Below are positions 44,107 to 53,065 of a stretch of 64,000 bases of DNA, piece by piece. The position numbers and the translations under genes are program-made. Under the pieces are notes generated by a model, which was not told the DNA's origin, searched no databases, and worked only from the letters and a program-made list of their open reading frames with translations. Each line of letters opens with the position of its first letter. Within the stretch, counting starts at the first letter, position 1. The stretch covers positions 62,001 to 126,000 of the forward strand of contig NZ_MUNQ01000009.1 in assembly GCF_002001165.1 (NCBI RefSeq), written 5' to 3'. Origin of the DNA: Rhodanobacter sp. C05 (GTDB taxonomy: Bacteria; Pseudomonadota; Gammaproteobacteria; Xanthomonadales; Rhodanobacteraceae).

Positions 44107-44184
44107 GTCATTCCGGCGAAAGCCGGAATCCAGTGACTCCGCAAGGCCACAAAGACGCTGGATCCCGGCTTTCGCCGGGATGAC
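44107..44184. repeat. REP-like palindrome pair
   Basis: Two hairpin units, GTCATTCCGGCGAAAGCCGG and its inverted partner CCCGGCTTTCGCCGGGATGAC, between liuD and liuE. The same family as 22739-22818. Confidence 0.85.
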
Positions 44185-44206
44185 GACACTTCTCCCGGAG
44201 TCACGC

Positions 44207-45109
44207 ATGAACGCTTCCAACCACGTCCGCATCGTCGAAGTCGGCGCCCGCGACGGCCTGCAGAACGAGAAGACACTGCTGCCGGCTGATGTGAAGATCG
44301 CGTTGATCGATCGGCTCTCCTCCACCGGCCTCACCACCATCGAAGCGACCAGTTTCGTCAGCCCCAAGTGGGTGCCGCAACTGGCCGATGCCGCCGAAGT
44401 CTTCGCGGGCATCCGCAAGGTGCCCGGCGTGAGTTACCCGGTACTGGTGCCGAACCTGCAGGGCTATCAGCGTGCGCGCGAAGTCGGCGCCACCGAGATC
44501 GCGGTGTTCACCGCCGCCTCGGAAGCCTTCAGCCGCAAGAACACGAATGCCTCGATCGGCGAATCGATCGAGCGTTTCATCCCGGTGATCGAACAGGCGC
44601 AGGCCGACGAGGTCAAGGTGCGCGGCTACGTCTCCACCGTGCTCGGCTGCCCGTATCAGGGCGACGTGCCGGTCGGCGATGTGGTGCGCGTCGCCAGGCG
44701 CCTGTACGAACTGGGCTGCTACGAGATCTCGCTGGGCGACACCATCGGCGTCGGCACGCCGGCGAAGGCGCGCGCGATGCTGCATGCGGTCGCACAGGAG
44801 GTGCCGATCGGTGCGCTCGCCGTGCATTTTCACGACACCTACGGCCAGGCGCTGGCAAACATCCTCGCCTGCCTGGAAGAAGGTGCGCGCGTGGTCGACA
44901 GCTCGGTCTCCGGCACCGGCGGCTGCCCGTATGCAAAGGGCGCCACCGGCAACGTCGCCAGCGAGGACGTGGTCTACATGCTGCATGGCATGGGCATGAG
45001 CACCGGCATCGACCTCGACCTGCTGGTCGCCACCGGCGCATGGCTGGCCGGGCAGCTGCACAAGGACACCGCCAGCCGGGTCACCCGCGCGCGCACCGCG
45101 GCGGCCTGA
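44207..45109 (+). CDS. liuE: Hydroxymethylglutaryl-CoA lyase
   Basis: Cleaves HMG-CoA to acetoacetate and acetyl-CoA, the final step of leucine degradation. The 300 residues start at ATG 44207 with GGAG six bases upstream; the earlier ATG at 44180 lies in the REP element. Motifs: VEVGARDGLQNEK (N-terminal metal/catalytic segment) and the lyase signature SVSGTGGCPYAKGATGN with the active-site Cys. The HFHDTYGQ metal motif is also present. Confidence 0.95.
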   Translation: MNASNHVRIVEVGARDGLQNEKTLLPADVKIALIDRLSSTGLTTIEATSFVSPKWVPQLADAAEVFAGIRKVPGVSYPVLVPNLQGYQRAREVGATEIAVFTAASEAFSRKNTNASIGESIERFIPVIEQAQADEVKVRGYVSTVLGCPYQGDVPVGDVVRVARRLYELGCYEISLGDTIGVGTPAKARAMLHAVAQEVPIGALAVHFHDTYGQALANILACLEEGARVVDSSVSGTGGCPYAKGATGNVASEDVVYMLHGMGMSTGIDLDLLVATGAWLAGQLHKDTASRVTRARTAAA

Positions 45110-45170
45110 ACGTCTCGCGGAAACCCGTACGCGGTCGCTATCATCGGGTTTCGACTGACGGGGTGAAGCG

Positions 45171-46490
45171 ATGCATGCAAACCTGACGACATGGTGGCGG
45201 CATGCAGCGGCGCTGTTCCTGGTGTTGTGTGCGCTACCCACGCTGGCCGCCACGCCAAAAGGCGACTGGCTGCTGCTGCCCGAGCGCGTGTGGACCGGCG
45301 ATGGCGATGCCGCGCATCGCGGTTGGGCAGTGCTGGTGCACGACGGCGTGATCGCAGCGGCAGGTCCCGTCGGATCGGTGCATGCACCCACCGGCACGCA
45401 GCGTATCGAGCTGCCCGGCACCACGCTTACACCCGGCCTGATCGACCTGCACTCACACCTGTTCCTGCATCCGTATAACGAAACGCTGTGGAACGATCAG
45501 GTGCTGACCGAGCCGCAGGACTACCGCACGCTGGAAGCCGCCGCGCACGCGAAGTCCACCCTGCTGGCCGGCTTCACCACCTTGCGCGACCTGGGTACCG
45601 AAGGCGCCGGCTATGCCGACGTGTCGGTGAAGCGCGCGATCACGGAAGGACTGATTCCTGGCCCACGCCTGTTCGTGGCGACCCGTGCGATCGTCGCTAC
45701 CGCCAGTTATGGTCCCGGCCCGCGCGGCTTCCGCCCGGACATCGACCTGCCCAGTGGTGCGCAGGAAGTCAGCGGCGTCGACGCCGCGATGGCGGCGGTG
45801 CGCGAACAGGCAGCACGCGGTGCCGACTGGATCAAGATCTACGGCGACTATCGCGTCGGCCCCGACGGCAGCACCGCGCCCACCTTCACGCCGGCGGAAC
45901 TGAAAGCGCTGGTCGATACCGCGCACCAGATCGGCCGTCCAGTCGCCGTACATGCGGCCAGTGATGCCGGCGTGCGCATGGCGGTCGAGGCAGGTGTGGA
46001 CAGTGTGGAGCACGGCTACGGCGCCAGCGAGGCGACCTTCAAATTGATCAAGCAGCACGGCACCGCCTACGAGCCGACGCTTACGGCGGTCGAGTCCACC
46101 GCTGAATATTTCGAGCATTATGTGCCGGGCAAGAGCAAGCCGACGGCGCGCATGCGCGAGGCTGAACGTGCGTTCCGCACCGCTTTGAAGCTCGGTGTGA
46201 CGATCGGCAACGGCAGCGACGTTGGCGTATTCGCGCATGGCGAGAACTGGCGCGAGCCCGCCGCAATGGTGGCCGATGGCATGACGCCGGCGCAAGCACT
46301 GCATGCAGCCACCGACGTGGCGGCGAAGATCCTGCGCCAGTCGCAGCATTTCGGCCGCATTGCACCGGGCCTGGCTGCCGACCTCGCAGCGTTCACCGGC
46401 GATCCCAGCACGCAGATCGACGACCTCGCGCATCCCGTCTTCGTGATGAAGGATGGCATCTCCTACCGCAGCCCAGCAGCCACGCCATGA
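45171..46490 (+). CDS. Secreted amidohydrolase family protein
   Basis: Metal-dependent hydrolase of the imidazolonepropionase/prolidase-like amidohydrolase group, 439 residues. A signal peptide (HAAALFLVLCALPTLAA) is followed by the metal motif DLHSHLFLHP. WIKIYGDYRV (probably the bridging Lys), VAVHAASDAG and SVEHGYG (His ligands) and GNGSDVGVF (Asp) follow. The substrate is unknown; relatives cleave Xaa-Pro dipeptides or cyclic amides. It ends with an ATGA overlap with the next gene. Confidence 0.85.
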   Translation: MHANLTTWWRHAAALFLVLCALPTLAATPKGDWLLLPERVWTGDGDAAHRGWAVLVHDGVIAAAGPVGSVHAPTGTQRIELPGTTLTPGLIDLHSHLFLHPYNETLWNDQVLTEPQDYRTLEAAAHAKSTLLAGFTTLRDLGTEGAGYADVSVKRAITEGLIPGPRLFVATRAIVATASYGPGPRGFRPDIDLPSGAQEVSGVDAAMAAVREQAARGADWIKIYGDYRVGPDGSTAPTFTPAELKALVDTAHQIGRPVAVHAASDAGVRMAVEAGVDSVEHGYGASEATFKLIKQHGTAYEPTLTAVESTAEYFEHYVPGKSKPTARMREAERAFRTALKLGVTIGNGSDVGVFAHGENWREPAAMVADGMTPAQALHAATDVAAKILRQSQHFGRIAPGLAADLAAFTGDPSTQIDDLAHPVFVMKDGISYRSPAATP

Positions 46491-46975
46491 ACGAGACGTT
46501 CCATATCCGCCCGATCGAGCCGCGCGACAACTCGGCGATGGCCGCGATCATCCGCAGCGTGATGCCCGAGTTCGGTGCCGACGGCCCCGGCTTCGCGATC
46601 CACGATGCCGAGGTGGACACCATGTATGAAGCTTATACGCGGCCACGATCCAGCTACTTCGTGGTCGAGCGCGACGGCGTGGTGATCGGCGGTGGCGGCA
46701 TCGCGCCACTGGAAAACGCCGAGCCGGACGTGTGCGAACTGCGCAAGATGTATTTCCTGCCGCAGGCGCGCGGCATCGGTGCCGGCAGCGCGATGATGCA
46801 ACGTTGCCTGGACGCGGCGCGCACGCATGGCTTCCGGCGCTGCTATCTGGAAACGCTGACCGGCATGGATGCTGCACAAGCGTTGTACGCGCGCAGCGGC
46901 TTCACGCCATTGTGCACGCCGATGGGTGGCACCGGCCATTTCAGCTGCGACCGTTTCTTTATCCGCGACCTGTGA
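46487..46975 (+). CDS. GNAT family N-acetyltransferase
   Basis: 162 residues with the acetyl-CoA motif PQARGIGAGSAMMQRCLDAARTHGF and a C-terminal LYARSGFTPL segment. N-terminal IRPIEPRDNSAMAAIIRSVMPEFG. The substrate is unknown. The start overlaps the amidohydrolase stop; the downstream YdeI-like gene follows at seven bases, so the three genes form an operon. Confidence 0.88.
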   Translation: MNETFHIRPIEPRDNSAMAAIIRSVMPEFGADGPGFAIHDAEVDTMYEAYTRPRSSYFVVERDGVVIGGGGIAPLENAEPDVCELRKMYFLPQARGIGAGSAMMQRCLDAARTHGFRRCYLETLTGMDAAQALYARSGFTPLCTPMGGTGHFSCDRFFIRDL

Positions 46976-46982
46976 GCAAGCC

Positions 46983-47585
46983 ATGAGCAGCCACGATCCA
47001 CACATCGATGCCTATATTGCCAAATCGGCCGAGTTCGCCCGACCGATCCTCGAACACCTCCGCGCAGTGGTGCATGCCGCCTGCCCCGAAGTTGAGGAAA
47101 GCATGAAATGGAGCATGCCGTTCTTCAGCTGCAACGGTGCGCCGATGTGCATGATGGCTGCGTTCAAGCAGCATTGCGGCTTTGGCTTCTGGCTGTCCAG
47201 GCAAGTCGTCGGCAGCACGGCCGAAGACGGCATGGGCCAGTTCGGCAAGCTCGCCACGCTGAAGGATCTGCCGTCCAAAAAGGAACTCACTGCTTACATC
47301 AAGAAAGCGATGGCGTTGAACGAAGCCGGCGTGAGACTGGCGCGCCCGAAAGCCACCGCGAAGCCAGCGCCGACCTTGCCGGATGATCTTGCCGCCCTGC
47401 TCGCACAGAAGAAACACGCGGCCGCGCGCAAGACCTATGCAGGCTTCAGCCCCAGCGCGCAGCGCGAATACGTCGACTGGATCGGCGAGGCGAAGACCGA
47501 CACCACCCGCCAGAAGCGCATAGCCACCACGCTGGAATGGCTGGCCGAAGGCAAACCGCGGAACTGGAAATACCTGACATGCTGA
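46983..47585 (+). CDS. YdeI/OmdA-family protein with DUF1801-like domain
   Basis: From ATG 46983, 200 residues. The N-terminal part (IDAYIAKSAEFARPILEHLRAVVHAACPEVEESMKWSMPFF) resembles the DUF1801/YdhG fold. The C-terminal part (FAGFSPSAQREYVDWI-type YAGFSPSAQREYVDWIGEAKTDTTRQKRIATTLEWLAEGK) is the bacteriocin-protection/OmdA helical domain. The cellular role is not established. A longer frame starting within the previous gene is rejected. Confidence 0.82.
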   Translation: MSSHDPHIDAYIAKSAEFARPILEHLRAVVHAACPEVEESMKWSMPFFSCNGAPMCMMAAFKQHCGFGFWLSRQVVGSTAEDGMGQFGKLATLKDLPSKKELTAYIKKAMALNEAGVRLARPKATAKPAPTLPDDLAALLAQKKHAAARKTYAGFSPSAQREYVDWIGEAKTDTTRQKRIATTLEWLAEGKPRNWKYLTC

Positions 47586-47598
47586 AGGCTGGCTTCCG

Positions 47599-48162
47599 AT
47601 GATCCGCATTGCCCGCGACGAAGACGCCACCTCTATCCATGCGATCTATGCGCCCTCGATCACCGATGGCGTGGCCACGTTCGAGACCGAACTGCCAAGT
47701 ATCGCTGCGATGGGCGAGCGCATCCGCACCCGGCTGCAGCATTACCCCTGGCTGGTATGGGAAGAAGGCGGTGAGGTGCTGGCCTATGCCTATGCCGGTC
47801 GCTTTCGCGAGCGCGCGGCCTACGACTGGATTGCCGAAACCTCGATTTACGTTCGCGGCGATGCACATCGCCGCGGTATCGCGCGCCGGCTCTATGGCAC
47901 GCTGCTGGACGTGATGCGTCTGCAGGGCATGACCCAGGCCGTTGGCGTGATAACGCTGCCCGGTACCGTCAGCGTAGCGATGCACGAAACGATGGGTTTC
48001 TCTGCGGCTGGCGTATGGCGCCAGTGCGGCTACAAGCTGGGGCAATGGTGGGACGTGGGCGTTTGGCAAAAGGAGTTGCAGGCACCACCTGCGATGCCGG
48101 TACCGGTCATTTCATTTCCGCAATTAAGGAATTCGCCGGAGCTGCGTGCCCTGCTGTCCTGA
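47599..48162 (+). CDS. GNAT acetyltransferase of the phosphinothricin/methionine sulfoximine type
   Basis: 187 residues. The N-terminal IRIARDEDATSIHAIYAPSITDGVATFETELPS and the mid-block AYAYAGRFRERAAYDWIAETSIYVRGDAHRRGIARRLYGTLLDVM are typical of PAT/MddA acetyltransferases. The end (MHETMGFSAAGVWRQCGYKLGQWWDVGVWQKEL) also fits. It probably acetylates amino-acid analogues. Ends near the terminator shared with the opposite gene. Confidence 0.88.
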   Translation: MIRIARDEDATSIHAIYAPSITDGVATFETELPSIAAMGERIRTRLQHYPWLVWEEGGEVLAYAYAGRFRERAAYDWIAETSIYVRGDAHRRGIARRLYGTLLDVMRLQGMTQAVGVITLPGTVSVAMHETMGFSAAGVWRQCGYKLGQWWDVGVWQKELQAPPAMPVPVISFPQLRNSPELRALLS

Positions 48163-48178
48163 CAAGCCACACGGCGGT

Positions 48179-48213
48179 ACAAAAAAACCCCGCCAGTGAT
48201 GGCGGGGCTTTGG
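48179..48213 (-). terminator. Bidirectional terminator
   Basis: CCCCGCC (48188-48194) pairs with GGCGGGG (48201-48207) around a six-base loop. Seven A residues on the left give a T7 tail on the minus strand, so it ends the RcnB-like gene at 48240. On the plus strand it may end the acetyltransferase message. Confidence 0.85.
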
Positions 48214-48239
48214 CTAACGGACAACCGCGGACTACTCGC

Positions 48240-48572
48240 TCAATGATGCAGGAGCAGGTCAGCGATGATGCCGGTGCTGATCGCGACCAGCAGGAAATCA
48301 CCGTTGTCGCTGCGCACCCAGTGATAGCCGCGCGGTGGCGGACGCAGACGCTCATGGCGCCAGTCGCTCACGACGTATTCGCGGCCACGGTAGTCGGATG
48401 GCATGCGCCCACCCCTCTTGTACCAGCCCTCATGCTGACCACGGTCATGCATGCCGTGATACTGATCGTGACCATGATCACGGTGGTCGTTGCCGTAGTC
48501 CTGCGCCAGCAACGGTGCGCTCAACACTGCAAGGGCACCACAGATAACGAGCGTCCCTAATGCTTTCTTCAT
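48240..48572 (-). CDS. RcnB-family periplasmic protein, first copy
   Basis: 110 residues with a signal peptide (MKKALGTLVICGALAVLSAPLLAQ), a His/Asp-rich segment (DYGNDHRDHGHDQYHGMHDRGQHEGW), then the RcnB-like core (YKRGGRMPSDYRGREYVVSDWRHERLRPPPRGYHWVRSDNGDFLLVAI) and a hydrophobic end. RcnB is known in E. coli for nickel/cobalt homeostasis. The His-rich stretch suggests metal binding but is unproven. The paralogue is next upstream on the same strand. Confidence 0.85.
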   Translation of the reverse strand: MKKALGTLVICGALAVLSAPLLAQDYGNDHRDHGHDQYHGMHDRGQHEGWYKRGGRMPSDYRGREYVVSDWRHERLRPPPRGYHWVRSDNGDFLLVAISTGIIADLLLHH

Positions 48573-48784
48573 ATCGCTCTCCTGATTGATGGCAAGGTTC
48601 TGCCGAACTGCCTGCCGCTATGGCAGTAGAGCCACACACCTGTTTTACGCTTCAAGCCACATCCACAACCACATGGCTCATCGTGGATGATTGCCGCGTA
48701 ACGTTCAATGACAGATAAATGTTCCACCATGAGCCGGTTGCGTTCAGCCGATGGTCGTCGCGGTGCGTGTGTTCCGTATACAAA

Positions 48785-48812
48785 GACAGGCCCACCTTGC
48801 GGTGGACCTGTC
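48785..48812 (-). terminator. Terminator after the second RcnB-family gene
   Basis: GACAGGCCCACC pairs with GGTGGACCTGTC around TTGC, one G-T pair. On the minus strand a short T-run (TCTTTG) follows. It lies 37 bases after the 48849 stop. Confidence 0.65.
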
Positions 48813-48848
48813 ACCCGCGTTCGCCGTGATGGCGAGCGCGGCTGTGGA

Positions 48849-49178
48849 TCAATGCTGCCCGGCGATGATGCTCGCGATCACACCGGTCGTGATGGCAACC
48901 AGGATGAAATCGCCGTTGTCACTGCGCACGTAGTGATAACCGCGCGGCGGCGCACGCAGGTGCTCGCTCTGCCAGTCGGTCACGGCATAGGAGCCACCAC
49001 GATACTCGGTCGGCATATGACCGCCCTTCTTGTACCAGCCTTCACTATGGCCGCGCTCGGACATGCTGCGATGGCTCTGGTCCTGATGATCCTGACCCAC
49101 CGGTTGAGCGGCTACCACGGCCGAGGCTGACATCATCAATGCACCGCAGATCAACCACGTACCCAATTGCTTCTTCAT
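48849..49178 (-). CDS. RcnB-family periplasmic protein, second copy
   Basis: 109 residues from ATG 49178: signal peptide MKKQLGTWLICGALMMSASAVVAAQ, a shorter polar segment with fewer His than the neighbour, then YKKGGHMPTEYRGGSYAVTDWQSEHLRAPPRGYHYVRSDNGDFILVAI. It is a clear tandem paralogue of 48240-48572, and both end in a hydrophobic tail with a final His. The two genes are separated by 276 bases with their own terminator, so they are likely separately transcribed. Confidence 0.85.
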   Translation of the reverse strand: MKKQLGTWLICGALMMSASAVVAAQPVGQDHQDQSHRSMSERGHSEGWYKKGGHMPTEYRGGSYAVTDWQSEHLRAPPRGYHYVRSDNGDFILVAITTGVIASIIAGQH

Positions 49179-49430
49179 AAAGACACTCCGTTCGGTGATG
49201 GCATAAAGCCTTGAGAAGCCGTGTTGCTCCGGGATTTCCATAAACTGCCTGGCGTTGCCGCCTGGGCTGAGGAGCCCGGGGCATCGCCGCCCTGCCTGCA
49301 ACATCACCGCTCAACCCCCAAGATCGCGTGAAGATTCCGGTGAATGGCCTTCACGTTTGGCCATCAGCCCCTTCGTGGTCGCCATGCCTCTCGGTTACCA
49401 TTCATGTTTCAGGTATCCATAGAGACCCCC

Positions 49431-50198
49431 ATGCAGCTCAATCAGGTCAAGGCAATCATCACCGGCGGCGCCTCCGGTCTCGGCCATGCGGTAGCACAGC
49501 ATCTGGTCGCGAACGGCGGCAAGGTCGCGCTGTTCGACGTCAACGAGGAGAAGGGTCAGGCTGCCGCGAAGGAACTGGGCGATACCGCCTGTTTCTTTCG
49601 CACCGATGTCACTTCCGAGGACGGCGTGGTCACGAATGTGGCCGCCGCACATGCAGCGATGGGCGGCCTCAACGTGGTGATGAACTGCGCCGGCATCCTC
49701 GGCGCCGGTCGCGTGCTGGGCAAGGACGGCGCGATGCCGCTGAACACCTTCGCCGCCACCGTGATGGTGAACCTGGTCGGCAGCTTCAACGTGGCCAAGG
49801 CCGGTGCCGCGCTGATGCAGGGCAACGAGGCCGGTGAGGACGGCGAGCGCGGCGTGATCATCAACACCGCCAGCGTCGCCGCCTACGAAGGCCAGATCGG
49901 CCAGGCCGCCTACTCCGCTTCCAAGGGCGGCGTGGTCGGCATGACCCTGCCGATGGCGCGCGAGCTTGCGCGTTTCGGCATTCGCGTGGCCACGATCGCC
50001 CCCGGCATCTTCTGGACCCCGATGGTCGACAGCATGTCCCCGCAGGTGCAGGAGTCGTTGTCCGCGTCGATCCCGTTCCCGTCACGCCTGGGCAAACCGG
50101 ATGAGTTCGCCTCGACCGTCGCCTTCATCCTCGGCAACCGCTATGTCAACGGCGAGACTATCCGTCTCGATGGCGCCGTGCGGCTGCAGCCGAAGTAA
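49431..50198 (+). CDS. Short-chain dehydrogenase, 3-hydroxyacyl-CoA dehydrogenase type II-like
   Basis: SDR of 255 residues from ATG 49431. Cofactor motif TGGASGLGHAV, NCAGILGAG, and active-site INTASVAAYEGQIGQAAYSASKGG with Ser, Tyr and Lys of the catalytic triad. The C-terminus IPFPSRLGKPDEFASTVAFILGNRYVNGETIRLDGAVRLQPK matches the type-II hydroxyacyl-CoA dehydrogenase (HSD10-like) group, which acts in branched fatty-acid and isoleucine breakdown. The exact substrate is inferred. It stands ahead of efpL with 39 bases between. Confidence 0.88.
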   Translation: MQLNQVKAIITGGASGLGHAVAQHLVANGGKVALFDVNEEKGQAAAKELGDTACFFRTDVTSEDGVVTNVAAAHAAMGGLNVVMNCAGILGAGRVLGKDGAMPLNTFAATVMVNLVGSFNVAKAGAALMQGNEAGEDGERGVIINTASVAAYEGQIGQAAYSASKGGVVGMTLPMARELARFGIRVATIAPGIFWTPMVDSMSPQVQESLSASIPFPSRLGKPDEFASTVAFILGNRYVNGETIRLDGAVRLQPK

Positions 50199-50237
50199 TC
50201 TTCCCGATTCCAACCTCACTCCATACGAATCCATCGC

Positions 50238-50801
50238 ATGAAAGCTTCCGACGTCAAGAAAGGCAACGTGGTCGAACACGACGGCACCGTCTACCAGGTG
50301 CGCGACATCGAGCGCAGCTCGCCGAGCGCGCGTGGCGGCAACGTCACCTTCCGCTTCACCCTGTATTCGATCCCCGGCGGTCGCAAGTTCGACCTCAGCC
50401 TGCGCGCCGACGACGAATTGCGGGAAATGGACCTGGTGCGCCGCGCGGCGAACTTCTCGTACATGGATGACGGCGCGTTCGTGTTCATGGACGCCGAGGA
50501 TTACACCCAGTACCTGCTCTCGCCCGAACTGGTCGGCGACAACGCCGGCTACATCGTCGAAGGCATCGAGGGCTATTACGTGCAGGTGATCGACGAGGCA
50601 CCGGTCGGCCTGCAGGTGCCGAGCAGCGTGATCCTGACCGTGGTCGACACCGCACCGGAAATGAAGGGCTCCAGCGCCACCAAGCGCAACAAGCCAGCCA
50701 GGCTCAATAGCGGCATCGAAGTGCAGGTGCCCGAATACATCAGCAACGACGAGAAGGTCTGGGTGAACACGCTCACCGGTGAATTCGCGGGCAGGGCCTG
50801 A
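50238..50801 (+). CDS. efpL: Elongation factor P-like protein EfpL/YeiP
   Basis: EF-P paralogue that rescues ribosomes stalled at certain peptide motifs. The 187 residues have a KOW-like N-terminus ([40 protein letters not shown]) with the arginine-tipped loop SPSARGG that replaces the EF-P lysine loop. The C-terminal block PGIKG-like [39 protein letters not shown] is YeiP-type. It is not the main EF-P, since the lysine target motif is absent. Confidence 0.92.
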   Translation: MKASDVKKGNVVEHDGTVYQVRDIERSSPSARGGNVTFRFTLYSIPGGRKFDLSLRADDELREMDLVRRAANFSYMDDGAFVFMDAEDYTQYLLSPELVGDNAGYIVEGIEGYYVQVIDEAPVGLQVPSSVILTVVDTAPEMKGSSATKRNKPARLNSGIEVQVPEYISNDEKVWVNTLTGEFAGRA

Positions 50802-50907
50802 GAGCAGGAACGAGTGGATGAGGAGTGAGAAGCGAGAGTGAAAGCGTGAGAGACACGCGGTTTTTGCCATACTCATTTCTTACTCCTCTCTACTCACTTC
50901 TCGCCCC

Positions 50908-53007
50908 ATGCCCTCCAGCGGTTATTCGCTAAGCGCCCATGCGCTCGAAAGCCTGACCCAGATCAAGCGGCCGGACGTGCCGTGGCAGGTCGTGTTGCGC
51001 AATACCGCCGCCGTGATACTGCCGCTGGGCATCGGGCTGGCTACGGGACATACCGAGGTTGGCCTGGCTATCGGTGCCGGCGCACTGGATACGATGTTTT
51101 CCGATCAGCCCGGGCCATATCGCCAGCGCATGCGCCAGTTGCTGCTGGCCTCGCTGGCCGCTGGCCTTGCCTCGCTGTGCGGCTTCCTGATCGGCGGTCA
51201 GTTGCTGCCGATGCTGCTGGCCACCGCCGCCTGTGGTTTCTTCGGCGGCCTGCTGGTGGTGTTCGGCACCGATACCGCACGGGTCGGCATGACCAGCATG
51301 ATCCTGCTGGTGATCACCGCATCCACGCCAACCTCGCTGATCGGCGCACTGAGCGGTGCCGCGCTGATTTTCTCCGGCGGCCTGCTGCTCACCCTGTTCT
51401 CGCTGGCAGCATGGCCATGGCAGCGCTATCTGCCCGAACGCCATGCGCTGGCCCATGTCTATGCCGGTCTCGCCACACTGGCGAGGCAGCAGGCGCATGA
51501 CGATGCCGAGGTCCCGGCGTTGACCGAAGCGATGACTACGTTGCAGCAAACCTTGTTGGGCGAGCATCGTTCCCACGGCCGCGCGATGGAAGCATTCGGT
51601 GTACTGCTGGAACTGGCTGAGCGCATCCGGCTGGAGCTCACCGCAATGACCGAGCTGCATGCCAACCCGGCCATCCACATGATGTTCCGCGACGATGCTG
51701 CCCGCGTGCTCACGGCGATCGCCGGCGCACTGGAACAAGGCGAATCGCCCGAACAGGCTGCACGTGCTCTGCAAACACTGCAGGCCAGCGAACGTGCCCT
51801 GCTCGATGGCAGCACCAGCACGGGTGGTCTTGCCGCGCATATCCACGCCCTCTCCGGCCAGCTGGCAGCAGCGGTGCGCAACGCAGACTGGGCCGGCAGC
51901 CGCGGCGAGCTGCGCGCCAGCGCGGCGGAAACCCATCTGCCCAAGGCGCTGCGCAGCAGTTCCGTCTGGGCCACGCTGCGCGCCAGCCTAACCCCGCGAT
52001 CGGTGGCATTCCGGCACGCCCTGCGCATGGCTGTCTGCCTCAGCGCTGCGCTGTGGATTTCGCGACTGTTGCAGCTGCCGCACGGCTACTGGTTGCCGAT
52101 GACGGCGGCGATCGTGCTGCGACCGGACTTTGCCGCCACCTTCAATTTCGGCCTGCTGCGCGTGCTCGGCACCGTGCTGGGGCTGGTGCTTACTACGGCA
52201 TTGCTGCACTTCACGCCGAGCGAGCCTTGGGCGCATCTCATGCTGATGGCCGTGCTGTGCATGGCGTTCCGCTACCTGGCCACGGCGCATTACGGCATCG
52301 CGGTGGCCGCACTGACCGGCACCGTGGTGATCCTGCTTTCGTTCGAGGGTGTCGGCTCCAGTGCAGCGGTGATGGATCGTGTGATCAACACCGCGCTTGG
52401 CTGCGGCATGGCGCTGCTCGCCTATGTGGCGTGGCCAACCTGGGAGCGCGGTCGGGCACGCGCCGCGCTGGCGGTGATGCTGGATGCCTATGCCAGCTAT
52501 CTGCACGCACTGGCGCTGCCCGACCAGCGCCATGCCCACCACGAGACACGCAGCGCGGCCCGCACCGCGCGCACCAATGCGCAGGCCTCGATCGACCGGA
52601 TGCGCACCGAACCGGCCACTCCGCCGGCACTGCTGGCGCTGGCGCGGGCGCTGTTCGCCAACGGCAACCGACTGGCGCGTACCGCAATGACGCTGGAAGC
52701 GATGATCGACGATCTCGCCACGCTGCCCCTGCGGGCCGAAGTCGGCCACTTCGTGCAGCAATGCGCCGACGCCGTGCAGACGATCGCCACCGCGTTACGC
52801 GAACAACGCAGCATGGATGCCTTGCCCGACCTGCGTACCCGGCAACGCACCCTGATGACCCTGCTGCAGGACAGCGCAGACCGCTCCAGCGCCGAGCTGT
52901 TGGGACGACTCAGCGACCGTCTGGTCGACAACGTCAACACGCTTGCCCATGTGGTGAACCGTGCCGGCCAGGAATCCGCTGCCGAAGCTGAAGTTCAGGC
53001 TTTGTAG
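50908..53007 (+). CDS. FUSC family inner-membrane transporter (YccS/aromatic-acid exporter type)
   Basis: 699 residues in two hydrophobic blocks with a cytosolic middle. N-terminal membrane block about residues 28-170 (VVLRNTAAVILPLGIGLATG, LLLASLAAGLASLCGFLIGG). Second block about 370-510 (FRHALRMAVCLSAALWISRLLQLPHGYWLPMTAAIVLRPDFAATF), the FUSC signature. Helical C-terminal tail. Relatives export aromatic acids or are of unknown function. The upstream spacer 50802-50907 contains GA-rich and TC-rich imperfect inverted arms. Stop at 53007. Confidence 0.85.
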   Translation: MPSSGYSLSAHALESLTQIKRPDVPWQVVLRNTAAVILPLGIGLATGHTEVGLAIGAGALDTMFSDQPGPYRQRMRQLLLASLAAGLASLCGFLIGGQLLPMLLATAACGFFGGLLVVFGTDTARVGMTSMILLVITASTPTSLIGALSGAALIFSGGLLLTLFSLAAWPWQRYLPERHALAHVYAGLATLARQQAHDDAEVPALTEAMTTLQQTLLGEHRSHGRAMEAFGVLLELAERIRLELTAMTELHANPAIHMMFRDDAARVLTAIAGALEQGESPEQAARALQTLQASERALLDGSTSTGGLAAHIHALSGQLAAAVRNADWAGSRGELRASAAETHLPKALRSSSVWATLRASLTPRSVAFRHALRMAVCLSAALWISRLLQLPHGYWLPMTAAIVLRPDFAATFNFGLLRVLGTVLGLVLTTALLHFTPSEPWAHLMLMAVLCMAFRYLATAHYGIAVAALTGTVVILLSFEGVGSSAAVMDRVINTALGCGMALLAYVAWPTWERGRARAALAVMLDAYASYLHALALPDQRHAHHETRSAARTARTNAQASIDRMRTEPATPPALLALARALFANGNRLARTAMTLEAMIDDLATLPLRAEVGHFVQQCADAVQTIATALREQRSMDALPDLRTRQRTLMTLLQDSADRSSAELLGRLSDRLVDNVNTLAHVVNRAGQESAAEAEVQAL

Positions 53008-53065
53008 GGTTGCTACTGGCACCCGGCGACGCGACGCCGGCCCGCGGAGGTTTTACACTGCGCGG

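Noticed and set aside
48569..48814. 81-residue minus-strand open frame with a Cys-rich patch between the RcnB genes
   Set aside because: It runs through the terminator of the upstream RcnB gene, has no ribosome site and no hydrophobic or known motif; coding evidence is too weak.
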